Shown here piece by piece: positions 46,035-55,611 of a stretch of DNA of 64,000 nt. Numbering within the stretch: the first letter of the stretch is position 1; every line of letters begins with the position of its first letter. Origin of the DNA: Parahoeflea alexandrii (GTDB lineage: Bacteria; Pseudomonadota; Alphaproteobacteria; Rhizobiales; Rhizobiaceae); assembly GCF_024105735.1 (NCBI RefSeq), contig NZ_JAAAML010000001.1:2010630-2074629 (forward strand), written 5' to 3'. Below the pieces are notes generated by a model, which saw nothing but the letters and a program-made list of their open reading frames with translations, had not been told where the DNA came from and did no database searches. The translations under genes and the position numbers were made by a program.

Positions 46035-46394
46035 TCATTTCTTTTCCATCACGCATTGCAGCGGATGGTGGTTTTCGCGTGCAAAATCCATGACCTGCGT
46101 CACTTTGGTTTCAGCCACTTCATAGGTGAACACACCGCATTCGCCGACTCCGTGATTGTGGACGTGAAGCATGATCCGGGTGGCCTGCTCTCGGTCCTTC
46201 TGAAAAAAGCGCTCAAGTACATGAATTACAAACTCCATCGGGGTGTAGTCGTCATTCAGTAGCAGCACGCGGTACATGCTGGGCTTCTTCACCTGCGGCT
46301 TGGTACGGGTGATGACGGACGTGCCTCTCTCCGAGTCCCCGTCGCCGTTTTTCTTGTCCGCCTGCAGGCGTAGCAGATTCATGCTGTCGTTCAC
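46035..46394 (-). CDS. clpS: ATP-dependent Clp protease adaptor ClpS
   Basis: 119-residue N-recognin adaptor delivering N-end rule substrates to ClpA. The pocket region [24 protein letters not shown] is intact, as are [23 protein letters not shown] and the basic N-terminal extension. GTG start at 46394 or ATG at 46382 (MNLLRLQ); the choice is open. Confidence 0.96.
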   Translation of the reverse strand: MNDSMNLLRLQADKKNGDGDSERGTSVITRTKPQVKKPSMYRVLLLNDDYTPMEFVIHVLERFFQKDREQATRIMLHVHNHGVGECGVFTYEVAETKVTQVMDFARENHHPLQCVMEKK

Positions 46395-46535
46395 TCTGGC
46401 AAGTTCCTGTCATTTGCCGCCGGCGCGCGCAAAACCGAAGCACCGGCATTGGCTCTAACTTAGTCTTTCCTGCGGGGATTTTAAGCCCCCTTCGACACCG
46501 AAGAAAGAGATTTCCCGCACGGGTGCGCCAAACGC

Positions 46536-46569
46536 AAAAACCCGGCCGCACGGATATGCGACCGGGTTT
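46536..46569 (-). terminator. terminator of the phasin gene
   Basis: AAACCCGG...CCGGGTTT with inner CGCA/TGCG pairing; on the minus strand followed by five T. It ends 47 bases after the phasin stop. Confidence 0.88.
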
Positions 46570-46615
46570 GCGCGAATTCGATCCTCCACCCAGACAGGTG
46601 GAAGGCAGGCAGGTA

Positions 46616-46945
46616 TCAGGCGGAAACCTTGGCTGCTGCCTTTTCGAAGGGCTTGTAGGCTTCCTTGGCCATGTCAGCGTAGAGTTCGCTCATCTTGGTG
46701 GCCTGCGCAACAAACGTCTCATAGGCGTTCTTGGCGTAGTCGGTCTGAATTTCGATAGCCTTGTCGAGGCTCTTGGCAGATGCCAGCTTCTCGACGACTG
46801 CGGTGCCGTCCTCGTAGGACTTCTTGGAATATTCGGTTGCTTCGGCAGCGATCTGCTGGAAACCCTTGGTCATCGACGAAACCGTGGTCAGCATGCTGTC
46901 CATGGCTTCCTTGCTCATTTTCGAAGTGCTGTCAAAGTTCATCAT
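46616..46945 (-). CDS. phasin family protein
   Basis: 109-residue helical phasin (Phasin_2 type): FDSTSKMSKEAMDSMLTTVSSMTKGFQQIAAEATEYSKKSYEDG is the amphipathic region that coats polyhydroxybutyrate granules. AGGAAA before the start. A long 15+15 inverted repeat lies at 46990-47029, fitting regulation by a PHB-sensing repressor (PhaR/AniA type). Monocistronic, with its own terminator. The polymer synthase is not in the window. Confidence 0.93.
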   Translation of the reverse strand: MMNFDSTSKMSKEAMDSMLTTVSSMTKGFQQIAAEATEYSKKSYEDGTAVVEKLASAKSLDKAIEIQTDYAKNAYETFVAQATKMSELYADMAKEAYKPFEKAAAKVSA

Positions 46946-46989
46946 GGCGGAATTTCCTGTCGTTGGGGAAGGTTATGAGTTTCATCTAT

Positions 46990-47029
46990 GTGCAATGCAC
47001 AATAATGTCAAGAATATTGTGCATTGCAC
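46990..47029. promoter_or_regulatory. double palindromic operator upstream of the phasin gene
   Basis: GTGCAATGCACAATA (46990-47004), spacer ATGTCAAGAA, then its exact reverse complement TATTGTGCATTGCAC (47015-47029). Each arm contains TGC-N3-GCA, the core of the PhaR site described in Paracoccus/Rhodobacter phasin promoters. It starts 45 bases upstream of the phasin gene and may be two adjacent PhaR sites. PhaR itself is not in the window; the link is inference. Confidence 0.65.
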
Positions 47030-47226
47030 CAAAGTCGCGAATCCACGGTTTTCACAATGGCACACCGGCACCCGGCTCAACGGGTCGCTCCGGCACAAAA
47101 CCCGGAAAGGAATAATTCATCATAAACGGATTGGTAACGACGCGGGGCTAAGATCGGACACAATGGCTGATCAAGGAGGGCGTCAGTCAGAAACCCTTTC
47201 ACCTGCAAGTTCATGAGTGAGTTATC

Positions 47227-48627
47227 GTGTACCAGCGTAAATCCAGTTCAGCCGACCGGTTTGCCGCCCTTCCCTCCTCCGCGCTTCATCTGCTTGCCCT
47301 GATCGGCATTGCGCTTGTGCTTGGAAGCGGTCCGGCCGCTGCCAATTCCAAGTATGCGGGCATTGTTGTCGATGCCAAGACGGGCAAGACGCTCTACGCC
47401 CATGATGCGGACGAATTGCGGTATCCGGCGTCGCTCACCAAGATGATGACGCTCTACCTTGTGTTCGAGGCGCTGGAGCGCGGTCAGATCAAGCTCAGCA
47501 CCCGCATCAAGTTTTCCGCCAACGCCGCCAAGGAGCCTCCGACCAAACTTGGCGTCGGCACCGGCCGTTCGATCACGGTCGAACAGGGGATCTATGCGCT
47601 GGTAACCAAGTCGGCGAACGACGCCTCCACGGCAATCGCCGAGCATCTGGGCGGCAGCGAGGCCAAGTTCGCCGCAATGATGACGGCCAAGGCACGTTCG
47701 CTCGGGATGAGCCGCACCACTTTCCGCAACGCCCATGGCCTGCCCAACTCCAAGCAGGTGAGCACGGCACGCGACATGGCGCGGCTCGGCATCGCGTTGC
47801 GCGAGCACCATCCTCGTTACTACAAGTACTTTTCCACCCGGTCCTTCACCTTCGGCAAGACGCGGATGGGCAACCACAACAGGCTTTTGGGCGCCGTGCG
47901 CGGTGTCGATGGCATAAAGACCGGCTACACCCGCGCCTCCGGATTCAATCTGGTCTCATCGGTGATCGACCGTGACCGCTCGATTGTCGCCGTGGTGATG
48001 GGTGGGCGAACAGGTGCCAGCCGCAACGCCCAGATGAAGGATCTGATCGCACGGTATCTGCCCAAGGCATCGACCCGCGGCAACGGCAACCTGATTGCCC
48101 GCGGCGCGCCTGCCAACATGGCTGTGGCGATTGCCGCGCTGGAACTGCCGAAGGTCGGCCCGGTTCCCTCGCAGCGCCATCAGGGCAACCAGCGCCTGGC
48201 CTTTGCCTATGCAGCACCCACGCCCGAACCTGTGGTTGGTCGCGCCGCGCTGGTCAATTCGCTCATCGCCCAGAAGGTCGCAATTCCAACGCCCGCACCG
48301 GCCGTTGTGCCGCCATTGCCGGTGGAAACAGCATCCAACGAAGCGGTCGACCCGGTCACCACCGCGTCAACGAACGCCATGGACGGCTGGATGATCCAGA
48401 TCGGTGCAATGCCAGACCGCAATGCCGCAATCGAACTGCTTGCGCGGGCGCAGACCGCGGGCGGCAGCGCGCTGTCGGGCACCGAACCATTCACCATGGC
48501 CTATACAAAGAGCAACGAGCAGCTCTACCGGGCCCGTTTCGGCGGCTTTGACGGACAGGCAGCCGCCACACAGGCCTGCAAGACACTCAAGAAGAAAGGC
48601 TACGCCTGTTGGGCAACAGCCAACTGA
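47227..48627 (+). CDS. D-alanyl-D-alanine carboxypeptidase with SPOR domain
   Basis: 466-residue class C low-molecular-mass penicillin-binding protein (S11 peptidase). A hydrophobic segment 19-38 ending AAAN is the signal peptide. Catalytic Ser69-xx-Lys72 in SLTKMM, Ser129-Ala-Asn131, and Lys231-Thr-Gly are all present. The last about 80 residues (WMIQIGAMPDRNAAIELLARAQ) form a SPOR peptidoglycan-binding domain, pointing to a septal role. Trims pentapeptide stems. GTG start; no strong ribosome-binding site seen. Confidence 0.93.
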   Translation: MYQRKSSSADRFAALPSSALHLLALIGIALVLGSGPAAANSKYAGIVVDAKTGKTLYAHDADELRYPASLTKMMTLYLVFEALERGQIKLSTRIKFSANAAKEPPTKLGVGTGRSITVEQGIYALVTKSANDASTAIAEHLGGSEAKFAAMMTAKARSLGMSRTTFRNAHGLPNSKQVSTARDMARLGIALREHHPRYYKYFSTRSFTFGKTRMGNHNRLLGAVRGVDGIKTGYTRASGFNLVSSVIDRDRSIVAVVMGGRTGASRNAQMKDLIARYLPKASTRGNGNLIARGAPANMAVAIAALELPKVGPVPSQRHQGNQRLAFAYAAPTPEPVVGRAALVNSLIAQKVAIPTPAPAVVPPLPVETASNEAVDPVTTASTNAMDGWMIQIGAMPDRNAAIELLARAQTAGGSALSGTEPFTMAYTKSNEQLYRARFGGFDGQAAATQACKTLKKKGYACWATAN

Positions 48628-48712
48628 AGAACCGCGGCGCTTGTTCAGCGTCTGCGTCCGGAAACAAGGGATCCGGGACTATCCACGTATTTGTATCGCG
48701 TATTCGGGGAAT

Positions 48713-49408
48713 TCAGTCATGTCGACTCAAGAGAACAGCTTTGGCTTCGTTGATCCGGCCAGCAAGAAACGCAGAACCGCCCGCGTCGGGGTGCATCCGC
48801 TTCATGAGGCGGCGATGCGCCTCGCGGATCTCGGCTTCACCCGCCCCCGGGCCAAGACCAAGGATCTCGTAGGCCTCCTTCTCTGTCATGGCGCCCGAGC
48901 TTGGAGAAGCTCCCAGTCCCGCGTCGTCATTCATGTCAAAGCCGGCACGCCAGTCGGGCGCGCGGCGGTCAAGATACGCTTCCAGTAGGCCGAGACTCTC
49001 AGCGTCGGCGGCGAGCTCCGTGTACAGGTGCATGAGATCCGCCTCGTCGAGATCGTCGAGTTCCCGCCCTTCGTAACTGCCGGCCAGCACGAGACCGTTC
49101 ATTTCGCCGGTATCGAGGTCAAGCTCCATCTCGAGAGCTGCAGACCGGACATGGGAATGCCCCCCGGGTTGCCGGATGGCGCGCGCGGCGCTGCGGGCGC
49201 GTGCGAGCATCGCAACCGCAAAGGCCAGCAGCGGAATGCCGATGCCGGAGCGTCCAAGAATGATCATTGTCACGGCGAACGCCCCGAGTCCGACGGGCAA
49301 GCCGTATCTCAGCGCCCTTGCCAGAGCGGAAGGATTGACGCTCATCAGGCCACCGGCGACAGCCACCAGAACCAGCAAGCCGCCCAGAAACATCGCGATA
49401 GCGCTCAT
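48713..49408 (-). CDS. membrane-anchored J-domain protein (DnaJ/Tim14-like)
   Basis: 231 residues. Two or three membrane helices at 4-25 and 34-65, a middle acidic domain (ELDDLDEADLMHLYTELAADAESLGLLEAYLDRRAPDWR), and a C-terminal J-domain from about 175 with the HPD motif in MKRMHPDAGGS. The C-terminal position resembles Tim14/Pam18. It would stimulate an Hsp70 near the membrane. ATGA overlap with the VWA gene upstream. Confidence 0.88.
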   Translation of the reverse strand: MSAIAMFLGGLLVLVAVAGGLMSVNPSALARALRYGLPVGLGAFAVTMIILGRSGIGIPLLAFAVAMLARARSAARAIRQPGGHSHVRSAALEMELDLDTGEMNGLVLAGSYEGRELDDLDEADLMHLYTELAADAESLGLLEAYLDRRAPDWRAGFDMNDDAGLGASPSSGAMTEKEAYEILGLGPGAGEAEIREAHRRLMKRMHPDAGGSAFLAGRINEAKAVLLSRHD

Positions 49409-50184
49409 GACCGCCCGGCTCCTCCGCCCTTGCCGGGTTTTCCCGGTCCGAGCTGCTCAAGTAACAGGCGCGCCGCTGATCCGCCGGACTTCTCCAGCGC
49501 GGGCCTGCCGCCGGTGGCATAGGTGGCCACGGCCCTGAGCAGGCTTGCGAGTTCCGATGCGGCGTTCTGGTCGAACCGGACATAGGCACCGCCGGTGACA
49601 CGGGCGATCTCGCGGAATCCGACGGCCGCGGCCGGATCATGACCTTCGTGAAACATGAAACACGGGACTTTCCTGAGCGCCAGCTCTCCTGCCACCACGG
49701 CAAGCTTGTCAATGTCCTCTTCCATGGCATCGCCGATGTAGACGAGCGCACTGACCGGCCTGCCCTTTGCCTCGTCGGCAACATGGCGCAAGACCCGTCC
49801 GATCTGGGTCTGGCCGCCACGGCAGTCGATTCTGGTCATCAGATCGGCCAGTTGGCGGGTGTCGTTGACCCAGCGCGACGCCCGGCATTCGCCGAGGCCA
49901 CGGAAGTAGACCAGTTGCACCGACAGCGCGGCCGTCTTGCCGACCGCATCGAACATCTCGGCCTGCAATTTGCAGGCGCTGTCCCATGTCGGCTGACGGC
50001 TCATCGTCGCGTCCAGCGCAAAGGCCAGACGGCCGGAGCCACCGGCACTTGCGGGAACAACGGATTTGGCGGCGGTGAGAAAGGCCGCGATCTCGGAGCG
50101 CGAGGACATGGCAGCGCCTTCTGCAGGCGCGGCACCGCCACGCTTTGACAAGGCCTTCTCAGATCCGGTCTTATCTTTTGTCAT
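49405..50184 (-). CDS. VWA domain-containing protein
   Basis: 259-residue von Willebrand factor A protein. The metal-ion site is visible: FALDATMSRQ (DxTxS), the Thr in CRGGQTQIGR and the Asp in YIGDAMEED. N-terminus lysine-rich without signal peptide; the C-terminus is Gly-rich (GPGKPGKGGGAG). Start MTKDKTGSEKA at 50184 is chosen; a GTG at 50244 is possible, and neither has a clear ribosome-binding site. Coupled to the J-domain gene by a four-base overlap. Function unknown. Confidence 0.85.
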   Translation of the reverse strand: MTKDKTGSEKALSKRGGAAPAEGAAMSSRSEIAAFLTAAKSVVPASAGGSGRLAFALDATMSRQPTWDSACKLQAEMFDAVGKTAALSVQLVYFRGLGECRASRWVNDTRQLADLMTRIDCRGGQTQIGRVLRHVADEAKGRPVSALVYIGDAMEEDIDKLAVVAGELALRKVPCFMFHEGHDPAAAVGFREIARVTGGAYVRFDQNAASELASLLRAVATYATGGRPALEKSGGSAARLLLEQLGPGKPGKGGGAGRS

Positions 50185-50622
50185 TGAGGAGTAGAACCGC
50201 CCTTTTCGGATTTGCTTCGCCCCGCAGACGACTCTTAGCTTCACTTCTGCGGTCAGTTAGAACCTATTTGGCGCTTTGTTCCACAAACACAAGAGTATCA
50301 TGGTTTCGCATCCGGTCCGGCGCATGCCGTGTCGATTGCACGAGGTCGTACTGTCCCCGATCGGCAAGCCGTTCGCCTCAACCAACTGCTTGCCGATTCT
50401 GAGCCGGCCCACGCGGACTGCCCGGGCCGGGTGAATGTGTAGACTGGGAGTACAGAGGAATCATTCACTCCGTATCTTACGACACAACTGTCAAATTCAA
50501 GACGTTAAGCAGCATGAACTGCGTTGGTGATCCAGTGCAGCGGCTTTGGAATAGTTTCACACAAGGTTACGCCAGCTATTTGAGCATTTACTTATTTGCT
50601 CAAGATCAAAAGGGGCGCAACC
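50185..50622. other. divergent intergenic region before the autotransporter gene
   Basis: 438 bases with AT-richer patches (50260-50300, 50460-50600). It should carry promoters of the VWA operon and the autotransporter. No small gene was accepted. Confidence 0.45.
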
Positions 50623-53019
50623 TTGAAACCAGCCATCGTTTGCAGGCCGCACATTTCACGAAGCATGCATCGCAACTTGATGGTCGGGCTGGCGACGGTT
50701 GCCGTGGCCGTTCCGCTCGGAATCAAGCCCGCATCCGCATCGGGCTGTATATCCGCGGGAGTGGGCACTTTCGTGGTCTCGGGCAACGCGTTCGTGAATC
50801 CCGCCACGCTGGATCCGCCAAAGAGATACTGTTTGAGTTCGCGCACCGATGTAATCTTCCAAGCGGGCACGATCCCACCAAATGGCGTGCTGGATGTCTA
50901 TACAGGGCAGACCTTTGCCCCTTCCTTTGTCATCGATTCCTATCATCTCAATTCCATCCTGCTGTCCGGTACAAGCATTGCCGCAGCCCCCAATCCGGGT
51001 ACGCCGTTCCTGAGAACTCACCCTCTCCCGATAGCTGACTCAATCGGAGCGATGCGAGTGAACCTCGTGGGTGTGGACATCGGCGAGAACCGCTCGATAG
51101 AGCTGACCAAGGCATCGGGAATCAAACAGATCCAGGACGTTTACATCGTGAGCGCCCAACCTCGGACCTATCAGAGCTTTAGCATCTCCAATCCCAACCT
51201 GGTTGCCATTGGCGCCTACAACATCATCGGACAGACATTTGTCCAGCCAACCGATCTGACGCTGAAACAGAGCGCCATTACCAATGCAAAGGTGCTGGGC
51301 ATTGAAAAGGGCTCGACCCTGAAACTCGATGCCAGCACCATCGACACGGAATTCGTCAGGCTTGATGGAACGCTGGCAGGCAACGGGACGATTCGCGGCG
51401 CAGCCGGTGCCGGAAGCAGCGTTAGTTTCTTCACGCGATCCGGCTCGGTTCTTTCACCGGGACTGTCAATCGGCACACTCAACATTGAGGGCAGTCTTGG
51501 CGTTCAGGGAGCGACATCACTCATATCCGAAATCGACCCCAACGCAGCACAGAAAGCAGACCTGCTTTCCGTCACCGGGGCGTTGACCGGCGCCAACAAC
51601 CTGACCGTCACGCTTGAAAAGGACAGCGGGTTTTCAGCAAGCGGCGCAGGCGAAATTTCCGACTTTACCGGATCGACCTATACGGTGCTGACAGCAGCGA
51701 GCATCGACAGCGATGCGGTTACGCTGGTGGAGGGCGGATCGCTCAACGCCCATCTTTCGGCCAGGCTGATCGGCCAGCCCAGCGCCACCGGTCAGGTTGT
51801 GGTCGGCTTCACCGACAATTCCGCCACTCCGGGCCATGTGCCGTCGAAACTGCCTGCCTCAACACCGTGGTCTACACTGGCCTCGGCTATTGCGGCCACC
51901 CACCACAATACCGTGGTCAACGGCATCGCTGGCGGCGGCACCGCTCCGGGCGGGACCGGAAGCGGCAGTGGCGGTCAACAGCGACTGAGCAACGGACAAA
52001 CCGTCAGCACCGCCTGGCTGGGACTGACGAACGCTCAGGTTGGTCAACTCGACCAGGTCCATGCGGAGCCCTACTCCTCCAATCTGACTGTCGGCCTCGA
52101 ACAACTCGAACACATTGCCTCGTCGGTAATGGCGCGCATGTCGGCCGATGATGGCTCCAACGCCAGAGATGATGGCCTGTGGATGGACGTCTCGCATATT
52201 CGGGGACGTGTGGACGGCAAGAACGGTCTTGGCGATTTCGGTTACTCGCTGTCCAACCTGCTGGTGGGCGCCGACCTGATCGAGCACGAGCGCTTCAGTG
52301 CAGGCGTCTATGGTGGCTATGCCCACAAGACGATGCACGAGCACGACAAGGTGTCTCAGGACTTTTCGGGCCAAAGTGCTGTCGCAGGCGTTTACGGATT
52401 TGCAGAAATCGACCAATTCGTCCTGTCGATGACCGCGGGCTATGCACACGGCTGGCACACATCCAAGCGCTTCAACCCGAATGTCGGGTTGTTCACCGGG
52501 GGCGTGGCCAGCGCAGCCTTTACCTCGAGAAGCGCCTTTGCCTCGTCCCAGCTGGGTTACCGGATAGAGATTGACGACACGACGCGTCTTGAGCCGTTCG
52601 TCACCGGCTCCTACTCCAGGATATGGCAGAGCGGCCTTGCCGAGAGCGGCGGGCATGACTTCAACTACCGCATTGCAAAGGCTCACGCCGAGGCCCTGAC
52701 AGGCGGTGTCGGCGTGAACTTCAGTACAGATCTCTCCACCACCGCGACAGGCCGTGATCTCATGCTGGTCGCATTCCTGCGGTACGATCACGACTTCGAA
52801 GCCGCAAAGACCACGGCGCACCAAGTCTCCGCGACGAGCCACCTGTTCGGGACATTCACGCAGGCCGGACAGAACCGGGGCGCACATTCCGTGACAGGCG
52901 GGCTGGGACTGAGCGGTTCCCTGACTGCCAGAACAGCAATACGCGCCGGAGTGACCGCTTCGCGCAACCAGAATGGCCATGAGATTGGCGGCGGCGCACA
53001 TCTGAAAGTCAAATTCTGA
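50623..53019 (+). CDS. autotransporter outer membrane beta-barrel domain protein
   Basis: About 798 residues, type V secretion. An extended signal region (basic start, hydrophobic MVGLATVAVAVPLGI, cut near ASASG) precedes a beta-helical passenger with repeats of the type LDGTLAGNGTIRGAAGAGSSV and LSPGLSIGTLNIEGSL, a junction rich in Gly/Ser (about 450-470), and a C-terminal 12-strand barrel (about 520-798) ending LKVKF, the outer-membrane signal. The TTG at 50623 has AAAGGGG seven bases before it; another TTG at 50596 and an ATG at 50665 are alternatives. Passenger function unknown; no protease motif seen, so adhesin-like. Confidence 0.88.
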   Translation: MKPAIVCRPHISRSMHRNLMVGLATVAVAVPLGIKPASASGCISAGVGTFVVSGNAFVNPATLDPPKRYCLSSRTDVIFQAGTIPPNGVLDVYTGQTFAPSFVIDSYHLNSILLSGTSIAAAPNPGTPFLRTHPLPIADSIGAMRVNLVGVDIGENRSIELTKASGIKQIQDVYIVSAQPRTYQSFSISNPNLVAIGAYNIIGQTFVQPTDLTLKQSAITNAKVLGIEKGSTLKLDASTIDTEFVRLDGTLAGNGTIRGAAGAGSSVSFFTRSGSVLSPGLSIGTLNIEGSLGVQGATSLISEIDPNAAQKADLLSVTGALTGANNLTVTLEKDSGFSASGAGEISDFTGSTYTVLTAASIDSDAVTLVEGGSLNAHLSARLIGQPSATGQVVVGFTDNSATPGHVPSKLPASTPWSTLASAIAATHHNTVVNGIAGGGTAPGGTGSGSGGQQRLSNGQTVSTAWLGLTNAQVGQLDQVHAEPYSSNLTVGLEQLEHIASSVMARMSADDGSNARDDGLWMDVSHIRGRVDGKNGLGDFGYSLSNLLVGADLIEHERFSAGVYGGYAHKTMHEHDKVSQDFSGQSAVAGVYGFAEIDQFVLSMTAGYAHGWHTSKRFNPNVGLFTGGVASAAFTSRSAFASSQLGYRIEIDDTTRLEPFVTGSYSRIWQSGLAESGGHDFNYRIAKAHAEALTGGVGVNFSTDLSTTATGRDLMLVAFLRYDHDFEAAKTTAHQVSATSHLFGTFTQAGQNRGAHSVTGGLGLSGSLTARTAIRAGVTASRNQNGHEIGGGAHLKVKF

Positions 53020-53045
53020 TCAGGCCCAGAGCTGGGGCGTTTCGC

Positions 53046-53483
53046 TCAGAGTAACCCCAGCCCCGCCAGTTCCCGCTTGAGCTCGGGCGGCAATTCGTCG
53101 TCGCCGCTACCAGGCGCGCCGAGATCAGGCGGCGCGTCCTTGGGATCGAGGTAACGCCAGCCCTGGAAGGGGCGCCGCGGTGCCCAGGAGGTTTCGTGCA
53201 GAACCGGCTCAAGCACGAGATGGCACCGGGAGATACCGTCGGTATCAACGAATGGCCGGATGTCGACAAGACGTTGCCGGGCCTGGATATTGCCCTTGAT
53301 CACCCAGTAGAGCGAGCCGCCATCGAGCAGTTCGGCCATCCGCTTGGGGACCATGCGGGTGGTGTGAAACTGCTCGGGTTCCTGTCCTGCGGCCGCCATC
53401 ATTGCCAGGCGGCGCTGCATCCAGTCGCGCTGGTCCTCAACGCTTTCCGCACCGACACAGAGTTTGAGAAGATGAAGAGCCAT
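53046..53483 (-). CDS. DUF1489 family protein
   Basis: 145-residue protein typical of Alphaproteobacteria. MALHLLKLCVGAESVEDQRDW is the conserved opening, then TRMVPKRMAELLDGGSLYWVIKGNIQARQRL and LVLEPVLHETSWAPRRPFQGWRYL. No function is known. An in-frame start up to 53519 is possible. Convergent with the autotransporter gene. Confidence 0.9.
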   Translation of the reverse strand: MALHLLKLCVGAESVEDQRDWMQRRLAMMAAAGQEPEQFHTTRMVPKRMAELLDGGSLYWVIKGNIQARQRLVDIRPFVDTDGISRCHLVLEPVLHETSWAPRRPFQGWRYLDPKDAPPDLGAPGSGDDELPPELKRELAGLGLL

Positions 53484-53605
53484 GGGACGATACATCGGGT
53501 TCCGACCGGCCGGGGTCAAGACAGAGGCGGACGAAACCCGGCGCCGTCCACAGGCTCAGTGTCCGGACGCCCGTGCGGCACTCGCCCGAAAGCAGCCCAG
53601 GCCAC

Positions 53606-55006
53606 TCAGCATTCGACCACATTGACGGCCAGGCCGCCGGTGGAGGTCTCCTTGTAGCGCTCGTTCATGTCGAGCCCGGTCTGCCGCATGGTCTCGATGC
53701 AGGCGTCGAGCGGCACGAAATGCTGGCCATCGCCCTTCATCGCCAGGGAGGCGGCGGTAACTGCCTTGACCGCACCCAGCGCATTGCGCTCGATGCACGG
53801 CACCTGAACCAGCCCGCCGACCGGATCGCAGGTCATGCCAAGATGATGCTCCAGCGCGATTTCGGCAGCATTTTCAATCTGCTCCGGAGTGCCGCCCATG
53901 ACTGCGGCAAGCCCCGCCGCCGACATCGCCGCGGCAGAACCCACTTCGCCCTGGCAGCCGACCTCGGCGCCGGAAATCGAGGCGTTGTGCTTGATGATGC
54001 CGCCGACCGCTGCCGCGGTCAGCAGATAGTCGCGGATAGCCTGCTGGTCTGCACCATCATGAAACTGCAGAACGTAGCGGATGGTGGCGGGTATGACGCC
54101 GGCCGCACCATTGGTCGGCGCGGTAACGACACGGCCGCCGACGGCATTCTCCTCGTTGACCGCCATGGCGTAGACACTCAGCCAGTCGTTGGCCAACAGC
54201 GGATTGCGCCTGTTCTGCCGCCATTCGTCCTGCAGCTTGTCGTGAAGAACGCGGGCTCTTCTGCGCACCTTGAGACCGCCCGGCATGATGCCCTCGCCAG
54301 CCAGTCCGCGGTCGATGCAGCCGCTCATGGCGCTCCAGATACGGTCGAGACCGGCATCCAGTTCCTCGCCGGACATGTGGGTTTCTTCGTTGGCCCGCTT
54401 CATCTGCGCGATGCTGAGGCCGGATTTCTTCGCCATTTCCAGCATCTGCTGGGCGTTTCGGAAGGGATAGGGCACTGTCTTGTCGACAGCTGCCTTCTTT
54501 GCGCTCTTCATGGCCTCCAGTTCGGTGTCGGAGACGACAAAGCCACCGCCGACGGAATAGTAGATACGGCGCAGCAGCATCTGCCCGTCACGATCATAGG
54601 CCGAAAACGTCATGCCGTTGGCATGGCCCGGCAAAGGGTTCTTCTTGTCAAAGACAAGGTCGGCCTTCGGATCGAACTGATAGCCGGGATGGCCGCGAGG
54701 GTTGATCATCCGGCTCTTCTCCACGCCGTCGATGATCGCATCCATCCGGTCAGGGTCGACCTGGTCCGGCAACTCGCCGGTGAGGCCGAGAATCACCGCC
54801 CTGCCCGTTCCGTGACCGACACCGGTGAAGGCCAGCGAACCATGCAGAGAGGCCTTGATCTGGGCAACCTTGGCGCCAGCCGGCCGGGGCCAGTCGGACC
54901 CGGCGATCTCATCGAGGAAGCGCACGGCAGCAGACATCGGTCCCATGGTGTGGGAACTCGACGGGCCGACGCCGATCTTGAAAACATCAAAGACTGAAAG
55001 AAACAT
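53606..55006 (-). CDS. sdaA: L-serine ammonia-lyase, iron-sulphur type
   Basis: 466-residue single-chain serine dehydratase: L-serine to pyruvate and ammonia. [21 protein letters not shown] is the family N-terminus and fixes the start at 55006. The [4Fe-4S] cysteines are in [23 protein letters not shown] and [10 protein letters not shown]. Frame continues upstream to 55177 without support. No glyA or regulator beside it. Confidence 0.96.
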   Translation of the reverse strand: MFLSVFDVFKIGVGPSSSHTMGPMSAAVRFLDEIAGSDWPRPAGAKVAQIKASLHGSLAFTGVGHGTGRAVILGLTGELPDQVDPDRMDAIIDGVEKSRMINPRGHPGYQFDPKADLVFDKKNPLPGHANGMTFSAYDRDGQMLLRRIYYSVGGGFVVSDTELEAMKSAKKAAVDKTVPYPFRNAQQMLEMAKKSGLSIAQMKRANEETHMSGEELDAGLDRIWSAMSGCIDRGLAGEGIMPGGLKVRRRARVLHDKLQDEWRQNRRNPLLANDWLSVYAMAVNEENAVGGRVVTAPTNGAAGVIPATIRYVLQFHDGADQQAIRDYLLTAAAVGGIIKHNASISGAEVGCQGEVGSAAAMSAAGLAAVMGGTPEQIENAAEIALEHHLGMTCDPVGGLVQVPCIERNALGAVKAVTAASLAMKGDGQHFVPLDACIETMRQTGLDMNERYKETSTGGLAVNVVEC

Positions 55007-55130
55007 GGATCGTGACTGCTCCGGTGAGACGACACACATTACATGCGCGCCGGGTGCACGACCGTCAATCCACCGACGTCCGGTGCCGCTAAGGCGACAG
55101 GGCTTGTCTGGAGCGCCGTTCGGACAAAGA

Positions 55131-55163
55131 AAAACAGCGCCGGCCGCCGGGGCCATGCGCTGT
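55131..55163 (-). terminator. terminator after the small membrane peptide gene
   Basis: ACAGCGC...GCGCTGT stem with inner GGCC pairing; on the minus strand followed by TTTTTCTTT. Located 38 bases beyond the small ORF and before sdaA. Confidence 0.85.
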
Positions 55164-55200
55164 CGTTTTCCGATCACAAATTGTCAGACGATACGTTCGC

Positions 55201-55302
55201 TCAGATGCCGCCGAAAAGGTAGGCCAGTGCGAGAATTCCCGAAAAACCGATCACTGCGCGGGCGGTAATGCCCCAGCAGGATTTCTGTGCGGTCTCTTCC
55301 AT
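55201..55302 (-). CDS. small membrane protein (33 residues)
   Basis: MEETAQKSCWGITARAVIGF then SGILALAYLFGGI: a short polar head, one Cys-Trp, and a single hydrophobic helix to the end. GGAGTG lies eight bases before the start, and a canonical terminator follows 38 bases after the stop, so a separate short transcript is likely. I do not recognise a family; small one-helix proteins of this kind are common but poorly annotated in rhizobia. Could be spurious, but the gene-like signals are good. Confidence 0.6.
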   Translation of the reverse strand: MEETAQKSCWGITARAVIGFSGILALAYLFGGI

Positions 55303-55611
55303 GATCACTCCGGTTGTAAACACAAATCTCAGGCCGTCCCGTCCGCTTGGCGGCGCTCGGCGCAGGCTCGGGTGTTTAACGATCCGGAAACCTTTTCGCA
55401 ACCGCAAAAAAGGCAAATCTGTGGCCATGTTTTCATATCAGCCCCGACATTCCTGCATGGCTATATGACAATTCAACACCTTAGCGTGATCGGGCTAAAA
55501 ACCTACCGGTGATTTCGACCACAGTTCGGCCATGGGCATGAAAGAATGGTTACCAGGCAATCCCGCAACAGAAGCTTTGCGTCCGCAATCGCTTCATGCC
55601 AAAACCGAAGC
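55303..55611. other. divergent intergenic region
   Basis: 309 bases between the small-peptide gene and the DUF599 gene. It carries an A-rich stretch near 55405 and should contain both promoters. The DUF599 frame is open back to 55546 but that part lacks family similarity. Confidence 0.4.

Noticed and set aside
51859..53001. 380-codon minus-strand open frame inside the autotransporter gene
   Set aside because: Shadow of the beta-barrel coding sequence, which ends in a proper outer-membrane signal.
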